A program made the translations under genes and the position numbers. DNA of 64,000 nucleotides from Sympetrum striolatum (taxonomy: Eukaryota; Arthropoda; Insecta; Odonata; Libellulidae). Positions 52,831 to 64,000 of this stretch are shown here, piece after piece (position 1 is the first letter of the stretch; every line of letters begins with the position of its first letter). The stretch covers positions 72,159,454 through 72,223,453 of the forward strand of contig OX388345.1 of assembly GCA_947579665.1 (NCBI GenBank), given 5' to 3'. A model generated the notes under the pieces. The model saw nothing but the letters and a program-made list of their open reading frames with translations, did not search any database and was not told where the DNA came from.

Positions 52831-54361
52831 TACAATTTCTAGCCGTCCCTACTTACTACGCTTCAACTTTCTTTGAAGCAATTTCCCAATTTCCTTGTAT
52901 GCCATTACGAAATAGTTAACTTTGGGGAAAAATTATGGTAAATTAATTAGTGATTAGTTATTTAGCTCATTGGAACCTTTTTCGTTTTCAATTTTCGGAA
53001 AAGCTTTTAACGTTAACTAGAATACACTCTCTGTTAAATCAATCCGAATGGAATGGAACACAGCAGTTTTTAAAATTAGATATACAAATGGCAATAAAAC
53101 TGCTCGTACTCTTCCACAGCAGATTCAATTCGGCGACATGTTTTGCTAGCGAGCTAGCAACACCAGTGAACCCGTTTTTCAAATTCATCAATACATAGGC
53201 GTAAAAAGGCAGACCGTGACCCTTACACTAACTTTCCCTTTTTTTTCTTGGATATATTAAGGAACAGAAAAAAACTCTACTTGATGATGCTAATTTGCTA
53301 GCAAAATATGTCGCCAAATTAAATCTGCTGTGCAAGCATATGAGAATTTTTTTCTTCCATAATTATCATCTAATATAATCCTTCATTAAGACCTTCGCAT
53401 ATTGAATATAATAGGAAAACCCAGTTGTTTACTTCTTCCCATAATCGCAATTGCGGTTATGAGTAAACAACTTGGTACACCTAACACGCTAAATATGCAA
53501 ATGTAAGATGCTACAAGAGAGGGGCAAGTCCAGTAGGCGCAAGGTAGAGAGTATTTACAGATGTAAGGACCCCATTTGTAATCCATATATTATTTGTAGT
53601 GGGGAAGCAACAGATTTACCTTTGGGTCATTGAATGCAACTCAAATACACAAACAAAAAACTGAACAAATGGCGATATTATTCGCTTAATTGTATGCTGC
53701 AATACCACGGGAGGTTCATAAACTCAACCTCAACTGAAAACTAACAGGAAGATCCGAAGATTTAACGCGGAAACGAGAAGACAGGAACAAACACAAGTAC
53801 CCAAGCATGACAACTCCGTTAAAGATAGACTCCGCACCGACAGAAATAAGAATAACCTATTACACAGCTGAGAGAGGAAAGAAAGAATAGGAAGTCGTAA
53901 TGGTAAGCTTACGGAGAAGCAGCCGCGTGTGCATTTGCACCCCCCGTTGTTGCGTCATCCGAGACCCACACGTCCGACCTTCCGTCAGATAATAAACAAG
54001 AGCGGCTTCGAGAGGAATCAAAAAGACGACCGACAAAGTCGTGGCCAGCACGTGCTTAATGGAAACACTTGCGCGTGGGTCAATTCTTTCGGGAAAAACG
54101 TGCTGATGGAGAGAGGGAAAGCCCTAATAATAAATTCATGGGGTATTTCAGTCGGCTGTCGAGTCGGCGGGGGACCAATGAGCTATTGAAAGTGTTTCTT
54201 TAACTGTTTTTGCTTAGGATTTGGCAAATGTGGGATAAGAGATTTCATGATTGACGGGGGTCCAACTGCCACATATCGATACCATTAAAAACAACTCGCA
54301 AATTAGCCGTTCCAAAATTGTAGCGCTTTGTTCACAGATTGAACCAACTCTACTAGGATAA

Positions 54362-54424
54362 GGAAAGGGTTGAAGTGACTTTGCACATAAGGGCGTGCAC
54401 CCAGTTTCCTTGGGAATTTTTCTA
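54362..54424 (-). repeat. SINE body, copy C (reverse orientation, core inverted)
   Basis: Plus strand GAAAGGGTTGAAGTGACTTT, then GCACATAAGGGCGTGCACCCAG, is the reverse complement of copy A's 3' end with few changes. After CCCAG, where copy A (reversed) reads GAAAATTCCCAAGGAAA, this copy reads TTTCCTTGGGAATTTTTC, the reverse complement of that core. Similarity to copy A stops there; the tRNA head is absent. Confidence 0.75.
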
Positions 54425-54725
54425 CTAGGATGGTTTTCACTTCAATCACATGTGCAACAACCTAGCAACTGTTATCTCAGAAGTTAAGGAAAAATGTCTA
54501 CCAAAAATTTCCCAGAAGTCTTCCTACACACAATTCCTTCCTATCACCATTCTCAAAAAAAAAGTTTTCGTAATCCTCTTTTGACGATTTTTAGATACGT
54601 TACTTTTTACTGGCATGGTCCGATTTAGGTTAAAGTGCAAGATAAGTGACATTTTATTGTTCCTAAAGACAGAAACAAAGGATTCAACCAATGTTTGTGA
54701 TATTTAGGATATATTTGTTAAGCCT

Positions 54726-54878
54726 AAATCCAGGAGAAGAATTAATGAATTAACAGAATCCCAGCGATCAAGATTGGACATTGAACGAAAGTTGAAGGAA
54801 CGAATCATCAGGAAGTAAAGAAAAGAGCTTAAAGCAGAGATTTTAGTGCAAATGAGCACTTGGCTTCGCAATCAGTAA
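54726..54878 (+). pseudogene. Decayed coding-like segment, basic and helix-rich (family unknown)
   Basis: Plus-strand frame of 50 codons interrupted by one TAA (54816-54818) and ended by TAA at 54876-54878. It reads KSRRRINELTESQRSRLD, then IERKLKERIIRK, stop, RKELKAEILVQMSTWLRNQ. Very high Arg/Lys/Glu with a heptad-like spacing suggests an alpha-helical, nucleic-acid-binding or coiled-coil fragment, as found in many transposon proteins. It lies about 300 bp after SINE copy C. No family assigned; chance remains possible. Confidence 0.3.
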
Positions 54879-54983
54879 TATATGACTTTCTTGGGGACGA
54901 GATTGAGACCGTAAAGTCTCCTCTTACAATATACCCTTAATATAATCAATGTAATATGCCTTAAATTTGTGGAATTCTAAAGG

Positions 54984-55031
54984 TTTTTAATACACAGACA
55001 ATTGCCCAACAGCGGTCCTGTGTGTTAAAAA
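54984..55031. repeat. Hairpin with 14-bp arms
   Basis: TTTTTAATACACAG (54984-54997) and CTGTGTGTTAAAAA (55018-55031) pair with one mismatch around a 20-base loop. Compact inverted-repeat structure similar in scale to the 2320-2400 element, but without TA flanks. Confidence 0.7.
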
Positions 55032-57590
55032 GTTCGAGTGGAATAAGTTTAAGTGGAATATTGACAAAGTGTATTTTATTTCTACCCCCATTTAAACCCT
55101 TAAATAAACATCTCTCAATATTAAAAAACAGAAATTAAACCGAAATTTAAAAAAATGTACCGTAAGCAATGCTAATTTCAGTTTATGATTACGTATTTAA
55201 TGAAAAAGGAGTTCTACTACGTAGATGCGTTCAGTTGGAATATTGAAAGCTTTCGAGCAATGTTGGTCTTTAAATCGACAATGAAGTAGATTAGGTTTCG
55301 AGGCGGTTCTTTCAATATTAAGAATATATTATTTCAACTTTCAAGCCGGACGTTGGCCATACGTGCGGCACTCTTTTGAGGAATCAAAGCGCGAGTATTT
55401 GAAAAAAGACTTCCGACGTGAGAGAGTTACATTTGTTTACGGCCGAAATCATTCCTCTGCCTCTGCATCACAGTGACGCCTTGTGCACTGTGACGTGTGG
55501 GAAAAGAAGTCCGCATTCCATCTTGAACGAGGGCCGCAGTCTGAGGAGAGGAGCCAATGTGAAGATGCGGTCGAGAAAAAAATCCGAGGAAACTTGCTCG
55601 AGTTTTTATTCCGTGGAAGGACTAACTTCGGCTACTTTTAGCTACTCTAGCGCATGTCTAAAATTTGAAGGTGTTCGTCGACGGGATACCATTTCCGTTA
55701 GGTATTTTTTTCTGAAAAAAAAAACACTTAAAGCATACGTTTGACCTGAACTTCAATTTTCTTACACGGCGCAATATGTATTGAACAGTACCCGGCCTTG
55801 ACTTCCCATATAAGAAGCTAAAACTATATTTCCTACAATATTCTCGAGTTAGGAAGATGGCCTTCTCACTTTATCCCTTAGAGGACTATTGGGACTTCAA
55901 AGAGACTGCGTTATGTATGTTTTACGCGATAACTTTCGGGAACCTGTCGTGAGCCATTACTATCCCAGCTGAAAAAAATCGAAGACAAAGTTATATGATT
56001 TTTTTTCTACGCTGGGAAACGTATCACTAATATTTGACTTCACAAATACCTACAAAAAGTAGCAAATACGTTAGAATTCAGGCCAGAAAGCGTTATCCTA
56101 CGTACCCTACGTGTGACCTTAGTATTTTTTTCTCAGTACGGACGGTAAGGTTTTGGAGCCTTGATATTCGAAAATGAAAATAAAGTAGTTGCCATTCAGA
56201 CTTAGAATAAGTTATTACATTTTCTAAAGTTTCAATAAAAAAAATATAATACTGCATCCTAACTATTTATCCTTGGCTTGATCCCTGGCATTTTAAAGCG
56301 ATTACGCCGTCGATTTCCACTGTATGTATTCCTTAATGAGAGACTTCACTCCATCGGAAATATAAATATGATTACTTTATAAATAATTATTACTCTTTTT
56401 TCTCATTTCGAGCCTGTTTTTTATCGTACAGTAAGTACCATAATTAGGAGAAAGTTGTTTACTACTTGCTTAATACTTTATTCTAAATATCATTTTAAAA
56501 CTGAAACCACGAAAAACTTCCTAAAATACCACTTAACAATAATTTCACAAAAACATTAAATTTGCGGCTATAAAGGAGTTAGAAATCAGTATTAGTTTTA
56601 CCTTAACTATAATATTTATTTTAATTATCTTTAATCTTATTCTTATATATTAAATTACTAATAAGTTATCATTAACTATCTTCAACATCCCCCTACCACA
56701 CGCCATAAGGCGGCTTTCAGGGTAGCATTGGTGATGTAGAATCGCTGTTCTGATAATTCAAAACATATAAATATATTTCAAATCAATTCATAAACCACCT
56801 TGAAAGTACAGATAACCAAAAGCTAATATGTCAACCGAGGTCGTGGAAATTGGGCGTCGGTGCAGCGACTGTTGGTCAATTGACCATCGGTCGAACAAGC
56901 TCGTCTCATTTTCATGCGCCAACTCGGATGCTCCATCACCTAACCTCAGGAGTCGCGGACGTTCTCCATATATCCCTCGCTAAGCACTAAACAGGTTAGA
57001 AGCTCGCCCTACAACACCCCTTTTGCTTTGTAAACGGAAGGAAGAGAGGGAAATATAGGAAACATCCACCAAAATACGAAACTTCTGAGAGTTGACTTTC
57101 GGGTTCCGGAAAGAGAGGAAAAAACACGAAGTGACGAAGTTAAGAGGGAATCAAGTGAGGAGAGGTTCCGCCCAGAGGCGTCCTTTCCCCCGCAACAATA
57201 ATACTCGAGCAAATTAGGTTTGTTGTTCGGATTCTCGTACATATCACGGAACACGGAGAACCTTTAAGTCCTTTGGGAAATCCGGCCTCGCTTTGTGATA
57301 CGGGGATATGTTGCGGTCTCTCTTTGTTCGGATAAAAGGCGTCGGAAGGGACTTTGTGAGGGATGATCCATCGGGACAATGCCCCGGATTGATTAGGCGC
57401 CGAAGCATCATTAGGGTAATTGATCTAGGATACACCCGCTTCTTGCCGCAAGACCGGAATAAAAGATTCACATCCGCCCAATCGATATTCCCTTCATACA
57501 AACCGAGTATCGACAAAGAGAAGAGGCAGATTCTTAGGAAAACGTGTACCGAAGCACAAACCTCACGAAACAATATATTGCAATAGAAAA

Positions 57591-57620
57591 AATTCTTCTA
57601 TCAATGTCGATAGAAGAATT
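57591..57620. repeat. Perfect hairpin, 12-bp arms
   Basis: AATTCTTCTATC (57591-57602), loop AATGTC, GATAGAAGAATT (57609-57620). Just after it, AGATAGTCAA occurs twice (about 57626 and 57650). Function unknown. Confidence 0.8.
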
Positions 57621-60600
57621 AATCAAGATAGTCAATAATATATTAATGAGATAGTCAAATTAATATCAGCTGCTTTATCTTTACGCTTCTATAGGAACGT
57701 ACTGACAAAGTCTATTCCTTTTTATCGAGCCGTTGACTAAGGAACTGCGTAATATTCCATTGTTAGTTGATGTGCAGTTTCATTCCTTCGTAAAAACTTC
57801 TCTGAACAATACTATTATGCAATGATACTACTAAGCACACTTTCGTAAAACTTTTTCCTATTATAAACCTTTAAAAAAAATCACAGTTATTTATAAATGA
57901 CCTCAAATATATTTTATTTATCATTGAAGTATGTTAGAAGTTTAAGATTAGATTTGAGGTTATTTACGTAGCAAATACTCAATTATTCGTTTGGCAAATT
58001 ATATTTTATTTCCCAAATGCTGCGATTCAATAACCAACTATGAAGGATTTCTAGAATAGAAGACGGATTGGTCCAAGTTTTCTGTATGCAAATTTTTACA
58101 AAAGTTGCATTCAAAGTTAATAGACCTAAGGAAATCTTTTGAAATATGTTCATACAACCCAGACTAACTTATACATTAAATAAATTTTTATCATTATTAA
58201 ATCTTTTAGAAAGCTAATTTCATGAAGTTATGGCAACAGACAGATCTCTTTGCCAAAAAAACACATAATTTCCTTTGGCATCCTTCAAAAGTTTCCTAGA
58301 TGGAGTAACGCCTCGAAAAGGCGCACAAAGCTTCAAATTGTACCCATCAAAACAACCAACGTGAGACTAAATATCGTGCGATAATTTCTAGAGCATCACT
58401 TCCAAGCCAAAGACTTAAATTACAGAAAAGCGGCAAGGCGTTGGATGCTGCTGAAAACTTCATTTGAGATGTACGCGGATATGAAGGGGGACCAAGAAGG
58501 AATTGAGACATTGATTAAAACTGATAAGTCGGCAAGGTATAAAACGCTTATTAGAAAGATCCAAAATTGCAAACACTTGGTCGAATTATCCATAAAACGG
58601 AAACGGAAAAATGAACGCCTTCGAAGTCAAATAGGCAGTTACAGGAAACGATAACAATTTTAACTACCACGCTCACGGATGCTCTTTCCATCATTATATA
58701 TTTAAAATGGATTGAGGAAGTCAAGAGCGAGAATTTTCAATGAATTACATCACCAAGTTCAAGAGAGAAAGAAAATTCTCGAGCAAATACGAGTATGTGC
58801 AAAAAATAAGAGAAAGAATGTGTACGTATAATTAATTCATTTACAATGAAAGGCAGAGGGGAAAAGAAAGGGAGGACCTAACGGGAGGGAAAAAACTAAA
58901 TAATACGCTGACCAGACACAAAAAGAATAAACAATGGGTAATAGTAATTATCGATTGATAAGAGAGAACACCACTGGCAGTCTTGCATTTTGATTCATCT
59001 CTTTGAAATACTGCCAATGGTGAACTTTTATAGAAGAATAAAATATTGCAATCTTGAGGTATGATAATGAATGTTATACAAATCAGCTATTAGAGTAATG
59101 TAGAGATTGGTTGTTTATTTAATCTGATTATAAGGGTGTAATTTTTTTTTAATATTCTTAATTATAAGGTTAACAAGGGGTGAAAATAGCATTAAGTATT
59201 AATTATTTTATATATTTTTCTTATTAATTTATACATCTATATAAAACAAAGGAAGACTGAGCATTATAAAATTTGTGACCACGGAATTGTCAAAAAACTT
59301 GATCCATCGTTTAATAACTCGAATTATAAATATCTAGCGGTTGAAACGATAGAATATTGAAATTACCATATTTTCAACAACCAAAAATTGAAAATTAAAA
59401 TTGGCAACACGAGTAAATAAATAATCATCGTTGAAATAAAAAATAAATCAACAGTATAAGTGAATAACATCACCCATGATACAATGTTAAAGCCCGACCT
59501 TACCCGAATAACGCACGTGTAGGAGGATACGAAATTCCTGAAAAATCGCACCCTGGATATCTTGTACGCCCCTTTAATAGAGAAGTCCATTCCGTAACAT
59601 TCTGTTTATTGCTCGCATTCCCCTTCCAAGTCGTTAAAATATTCACAGCAGCATTCCAGCAGCCTAATTAGTTTTGCAAAGTTCAAGAGAAATCGCCACA
59701 GAGCGTACTGCATTTAGAAGTTGAACGGCAATTTTTCCCTCGACGAAGGCATTGGCAAAAGAGGGTAGAAAAATAGATGAAACCAATTATTTGAAAGCAG
59801 TTTGATCTATAGCCAGTTTAAAGCGATACGACGATCCAAAATCGCAAACGCGGAATAAAATTAATATTCGCCATAGGTGACAAGTGACCCACTTGCAAGG
59901 ATACGCAGATAAATCATTCCAAATGTCGGACTTTTTTTGGGCGATGGTTGGACGTGAGACGATTCTATAATAAATATGTTTCTGATTAAAACCCTAAATT
60001 TGGGATTCCGACGGTGGAGGAGGAGATGGATCCAAAATGACCCAAAATGGGACGGGAAACTTGTTACGAGGCTGGTGAAATTTATGTAGATGGCGCTATG
60101 CAATTTCTAACTTTTAGTAAAGCCCGCACCGAATCAATAAATCGAAAGAAATCTCGTCTACCTACCAATTATTTACGACATGATACGAATTTTAACTATT
60201 TCGGCGCAGTCCAAAGAGCGACGATAAAATAAGTTAACACGAAAACTTAACGATTTCAGCAATATTTTATTTTCAGCGACAATATAATACAATCATCTCT
60301 TGGGAACGTTTAATACGAGATATACGAGGATTTTTCCCAGAAGCTGGTTTTCCCCAGGTATCTCTCTCCAGAAAGTGTTTTTCCCCAATATTTTCAAAGA
60401 AACGGCCGTTTAATTGGTCTACCTTGATTGACCGACACCAAGTTTTACGACACCCCATTTGACCGACAACGATTCAATGATGAGCTCCGTTGATTTTCAT
60501 TTCTGACACATGAAGAACTATATATAAGTAAAAACTAATATTACTAAATAGCTTTGTATTTCAATTAAATGGATGATATCCTCAATATGTCATCTGAAAG

Positions 60601-62359
60601 ATACAAATCTATCTTCGTACATAATTTATTCTAATCATATAAATATAAATGTTTTATTTAATTCTACCAATTATATTATTACGACTATTTACCTAAGTAA
60701 GAATATATTGACTTTTTTCAAATTTAAAGGTGGATGTCACGGAAGAGTTGAAGACTAGAGCTCAAATAGCTGATATTAAAAATTAATGAAATTTATTTTA
60801 TTATGAATATAGCGGAAAATTCTAAAATTAATATTTAAAAATAAATGGCTAAAATATAATTTACCAGAATACTTGTCACTAATATTGAATAAATGCAAAA
60901 GAAAACAATAATACTTTATTCCAACAGTTACTCTGATTAAAATAACGTTTAGATATATGAGGAAGACTTCCGAAAATCCTAAATTTTCCACAACGGGTGT
61001 CTTTCAAGTGAGAGTAGATCGAACGGCCTTCCACTCGACACAACCGTTGCATAACGAATATATAGTTCAAACATAATATAGTCAATAAGGATAGGACCAC
61101 GCATCCCATTGGAGGAGAGGCATCACGTAGTACCTTTGCATAGATGAAACAACACGAGCCAACACGCGCTTCCCGTACTGTTCCTCATAATTAACCGAGT
61201 GTGCACCACATATGCCCCGATCGGGGCAACTGCGAACCCGACCCCGATTCTGAGACCACCCTTGGTTCTACCCTATACATTTCTAAATGGTGTAATTTGG
61301 CGTTTTTCGAATTAAATTTGGCAATTTCCTCCGTGTTAACGATTTGAAGGTAGAAAGCGAAGCCAAATGACTCTAAACCGCACTGAAAACACCTAAAACG
61401 AACCATTAATTAGCGAAGGCAGATCATTATTTGATGTTAAAATTCCAATTGCGCACGATGCATGCTATTTTTGAGCATGGAATCAACTTCTACAAAAACA
61501 AATCTTTTATTTTCTAACTTCGGATATATTTTCCTTCGTGAATGCCGTACTTCCGTAAATCAGATCCCCCCATTTAAATATGATACCAAATTTAATATTT
61601 CAAACATCACGTTCCAATACTTCCGTTAACAGCAATTTGACATAAAATAAAAAAATAAGGGTGAATAATCTAAGCTAAGTAAACTTTAATTTCGATCATA
61701 TTTAAATAAAAATACTTTGAGTTTCTATAATGCGTCTAACAAAAGATTTAATAGGGAAACGACAAAATATTTTTATTTCTTCTCTAAGGTGTTTCACCAA
61801 TTAAGGTTAAATAACATCGATTAAGTTACCAAATCAATATCTTTAGTTTAATATGCCAATATTTTTACCATCATGCATCCATTAACACCAAAACAAAATT
61901 TTGATTAAGATACCTGGAGTTTCCATTTATATAATTTCTATTTGAAGATTTACATCTCATATTTAGAAAATAATTTAATAGAACATATTTTGAAAGTTAT
62001 TATGAAAAATAGAATTAAAACATCGAAATTTCTTCGTAAAAGAAAAGTGATATCAGGGACTACTGGTCCCGAAATTTGATCCACAATTGACATTTTAAAT
62101 TGAATTTGCACGAGTTACGCAGCAATAAAATCTTCACTGCATAATTCAAAACTTATTCCCTTCATATAGTGCCGATGAAACTTGATAACTCAAAGCAATC
62201 CCGTTACTAATCAGAACCCGTGTGTGAGAATGACAAGGTAAGAAATATCGCCAAAATTTGCCTTTTTAAAAAAGACCCAATTGATGGGAAAGAACGGATT
62301 GAAAAGGAAGGCAATTTACCGCCAGTCGCAGAAAATATTCGGCGAAAAATCGCATTTAA

Positions 62360-62690
62360 AAAATATATCGGCGGTTCGGTCTGCTCGGCGCAGGGTCCTC
62401 TCTCTTCCGACGAATTTTACCTCCGAAAAGTTTTAATGCGCCGATATCAATCTGCCCTTCCAGCGCGGCCGTACTACCATTTCAGTCCATTTCCATTTAA
62501 ATCAGCCTCCGAACGTGATACAAAGCTCACGTAAAGTGCGCAGTGCGGACATCGGAGCGTGCGATCCTCTCTCTCCCCGGAATCCGCGAGGGGATCCGAT
62601 CGAGTCAAAGTCATGTTTCGACGCGCCCACTAATTGGCTTCGACGGAATAAGGAGCGAGGCGGAGCGGAAATTGCTAACTCTTTTAGAAC
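62360..62690. other. CpG-rich islet in AT-rich sequence
   Basis: Dense CpG over about 330 bp (for example CTGCTCGGCGCAGGG, CAGCGCGGCCGTAC, GGAATCCGCGAGGGGATCC, GAGCGAGGCGGAGCGG). Open frames on both strands are about 60-100 codons and unrecognised. It could be a regulatory element or an unidentified first exon/promoter region of the gene, but I could not find a matching NOS1AP first-exon protein here. Confidence 0.25.
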
Positions 62691-64000
62691 TGAATGATGC
62701 ACAGTGAGCTGGAATGTAAAAAAGCTGGACTTGCGGCCAAAAATGGTTTCTTTAAGTTCTTGAAGCTTCGCATAGTTATTTTGAAAAAGATCGAATTTTA
62801 TGATTCCGTTAGTCGTTTTCTAATATTTCCAGATGTCAAAATGGATACAGAGCGTCAAACTTGAAATATTTTCACAGAAAATGGGTCTCGGATTTTTCGA
62901 AATTCATGTAAGTTCTGTGATTTATTAAGGCTTTTGCAAGAAACTGGTGGAATAAACGACGATGTAGTAATCTAGTTCAAATTTTTGACCATCAAGTCGT
63001 TGCATGTACCTTTGCTCATTTAAGGAAACAAAATGGCGGACACTTTTTTCGGTAAATTCTTAAAATAAAGTAAGGAATACAAGTAGGAAAACAGTGATGG
63101 ACTATCACACCTCTTATATTACGTCAATGTCCTTCTGGATATGGTGCCTGAAAAGAACTCTCAATTCACCTGCTTACCCCTGGTATTGTGTTAGATTTCT
63201 CTTAAAACTATTTCGAATTGAAATTAATTTTACAAATTACCTTTTTAATTCAAATTTAAAATTAGCATGAATCCAACAATTACTGCGGATACAAACAAAT
63301 TAGAGAACAAGGAAACAGACGAGAATGCTGGATCGCAATTTTTCTATCGATTCCAATCAATTTCTCCTGAATCCTATCAAATTATTATTTATCTCTGAAA
63401 CAGGGAACAAAGATAGAAAATAACTTTTCACGTGGAGGCCAACCAGATTTTTAACTTCTGTTTATCTTCGTTTCTCTGAAGTATCGGAAACAATCTTTGT
63501 CCAAAGAAGTTGCTCCTATTAGCGACTTTAATTTCAGAGCGTATTACTACATTAAATTATAAATAACTACTAATAATAACATACAGTAAAGGAGAACCGA
63601 GGTTCCAAGTGGCTTTCCACAACAGGAAATTAATAAATATGTAATAATTATTATAATAATAAATTATTTAGTATTTAAGTAAAAAAGAGTAAATATTTAT
63701 TAAAATATACTTAAAATTTTATATGAAATTTTTGGAACGTTGAATGACATCACAATGACGTATACACGTGCCGGAATTATGAACCGCTGTTGATGGAAAA
63801 TGCATAATGTAGGTACCAAACCACTTTCTACTTGCATGTCACTTTTTAAAGTTATTTTTAGTTTTCATTTCATTCCATTTGCTTGTTTCGCAAAATGGAG
63901 TTGCGAAGGCTTTTCTTCTTGCTTACTCTTTCCCTTTTCGATAATCGTGAAACGTAGTAGGAAAATTGAGGTTAGGTGAAAAAGATTTGGAGAGGTCTAA

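Larger units (their letters stand above)
25977..64000 (-). other. Upstream intron or 5' flank of NOS1AP (incomplete)
   Basis: Upstream of the acceptor at 25977. In vertebrate NOS1AP the intron after the first coding exon is very long, so most of this is probably one intron, but neither the first coding exon nor a promoter was identified. It carries two SINE copies, two Tigger-like transposon relics, a GC-rich repeat-like block, polypurine tracts and several hairpins, listed separately. Stretches with nothing I can support include about 26000-26780, 29000-29800, 35130-35950, 36340-37540, 41150-43200, 46220-47600, 50000-51980, 58000-61180 and 62750-64000; they are AT-rich and without an open frame of interest. 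Confidence 0.65.

Noticed and set aside
53386..53586. Minus-strand frame with a hydrophobic stretch resembling a membrane segment
   Set aside because: AT-rich frames often encode Ile/Leu/Phe runs; there is no supporting homology or splice context.
55418..55744. 108-codon plus-strand frame in a GC-richer islet
   Set aside because: No recognisable domain, no conserved start context, and length expected by chance in a CpG-rich islet.
25977..64000. First coding exon of NOS1AP
   Set aside because: I looked on the minus strand for a segment ending like 'FEAK' before a GT donor and found none I could support; GC-rich candidates near 53600 and 62500 do not read as the family's N-terminus.
1..64000. 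CRISPR array, bacterial operon, viral or toxin gene cluster
   Set aside because: No regularly spaced direct repeats, no ribosome-binding-site/ORF packing, and no recognisable viral or toxin proteins; the window has eukaryotic splice structure.

Overview
The window looks like animal nuclear DNA, most likely from an arthropod and probably an insect with a large, repeat-bearing genome. It is strongly A+T-rich by eye, has no operon-like packing, and no open frame in it has the length or composition of a bacterial or viral gene. Nearly all of the 64 kb is intron or other non-coding sequence. The one gene I can support is on the minus strand: an orthologue of NOS1AP (CAPON), the adaptor with an N-terminal PTB/PID domain.

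Three consecutive internal coding exons are visible, in transcript order at 25976-25905 (24 codons), 17386-17285 (34 codons) and 5935-5877 (19 codons plus 2 bases). All have AG acceptors behind pyrimidine tracts and GTGAGT or GTAAGT donors. They join in one frame without a stop and correspond to about residues 36-113 of the human protein as I remember it. The first coding exon (before '[10 protein letters not shown]') should lie upstream of 25977, and the exon after 'HPIYR' downstream of 5877. I found neither, so the window starts and ends inside the gene or its flanks. The introns are about 8.5 kb (17387-25904) and 11.3 kb (5936-17284), plus at least 5.9 kb downstream and up to 38 kb upstream.

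Region by region: 1-5876 is downstream intron with an 81-bp palindromic Tc1/mariner-type miniature element at 2320-2400. The 5936-17284 intron holds a tRNA-derived SINE (10650-10790), an 11-bp-arm palindrome just after it, and AT microsatellite. The 17387-25904 intron holds two or three copies of a dispersed repeat. The long stretch 25977-64000 holds two more SINE copies, a GC-rich block at 31087-31500, a possible Penelope/hammerhead-like remnant near 32400, polypurine tracts, and a composite palindrome/direct repeat at 39974-40033. It also holds two DNA-transposon relics with terminal inverted repeats (45695-46215 and 52343-52830); the second keeps the C-terminal end of a pogo/Tigger-type transposase.

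I see no CRISPR array, tRNA or rRNA gene, and no convincing promoter or new multigene system. The points most worth following are the exact structure of the NOS1AP orthologue, the Tigger relic with its transposase tail, a SINE copy whose core is inverted, and the recurring GC-richer, often purine-skewed islets in the introns.
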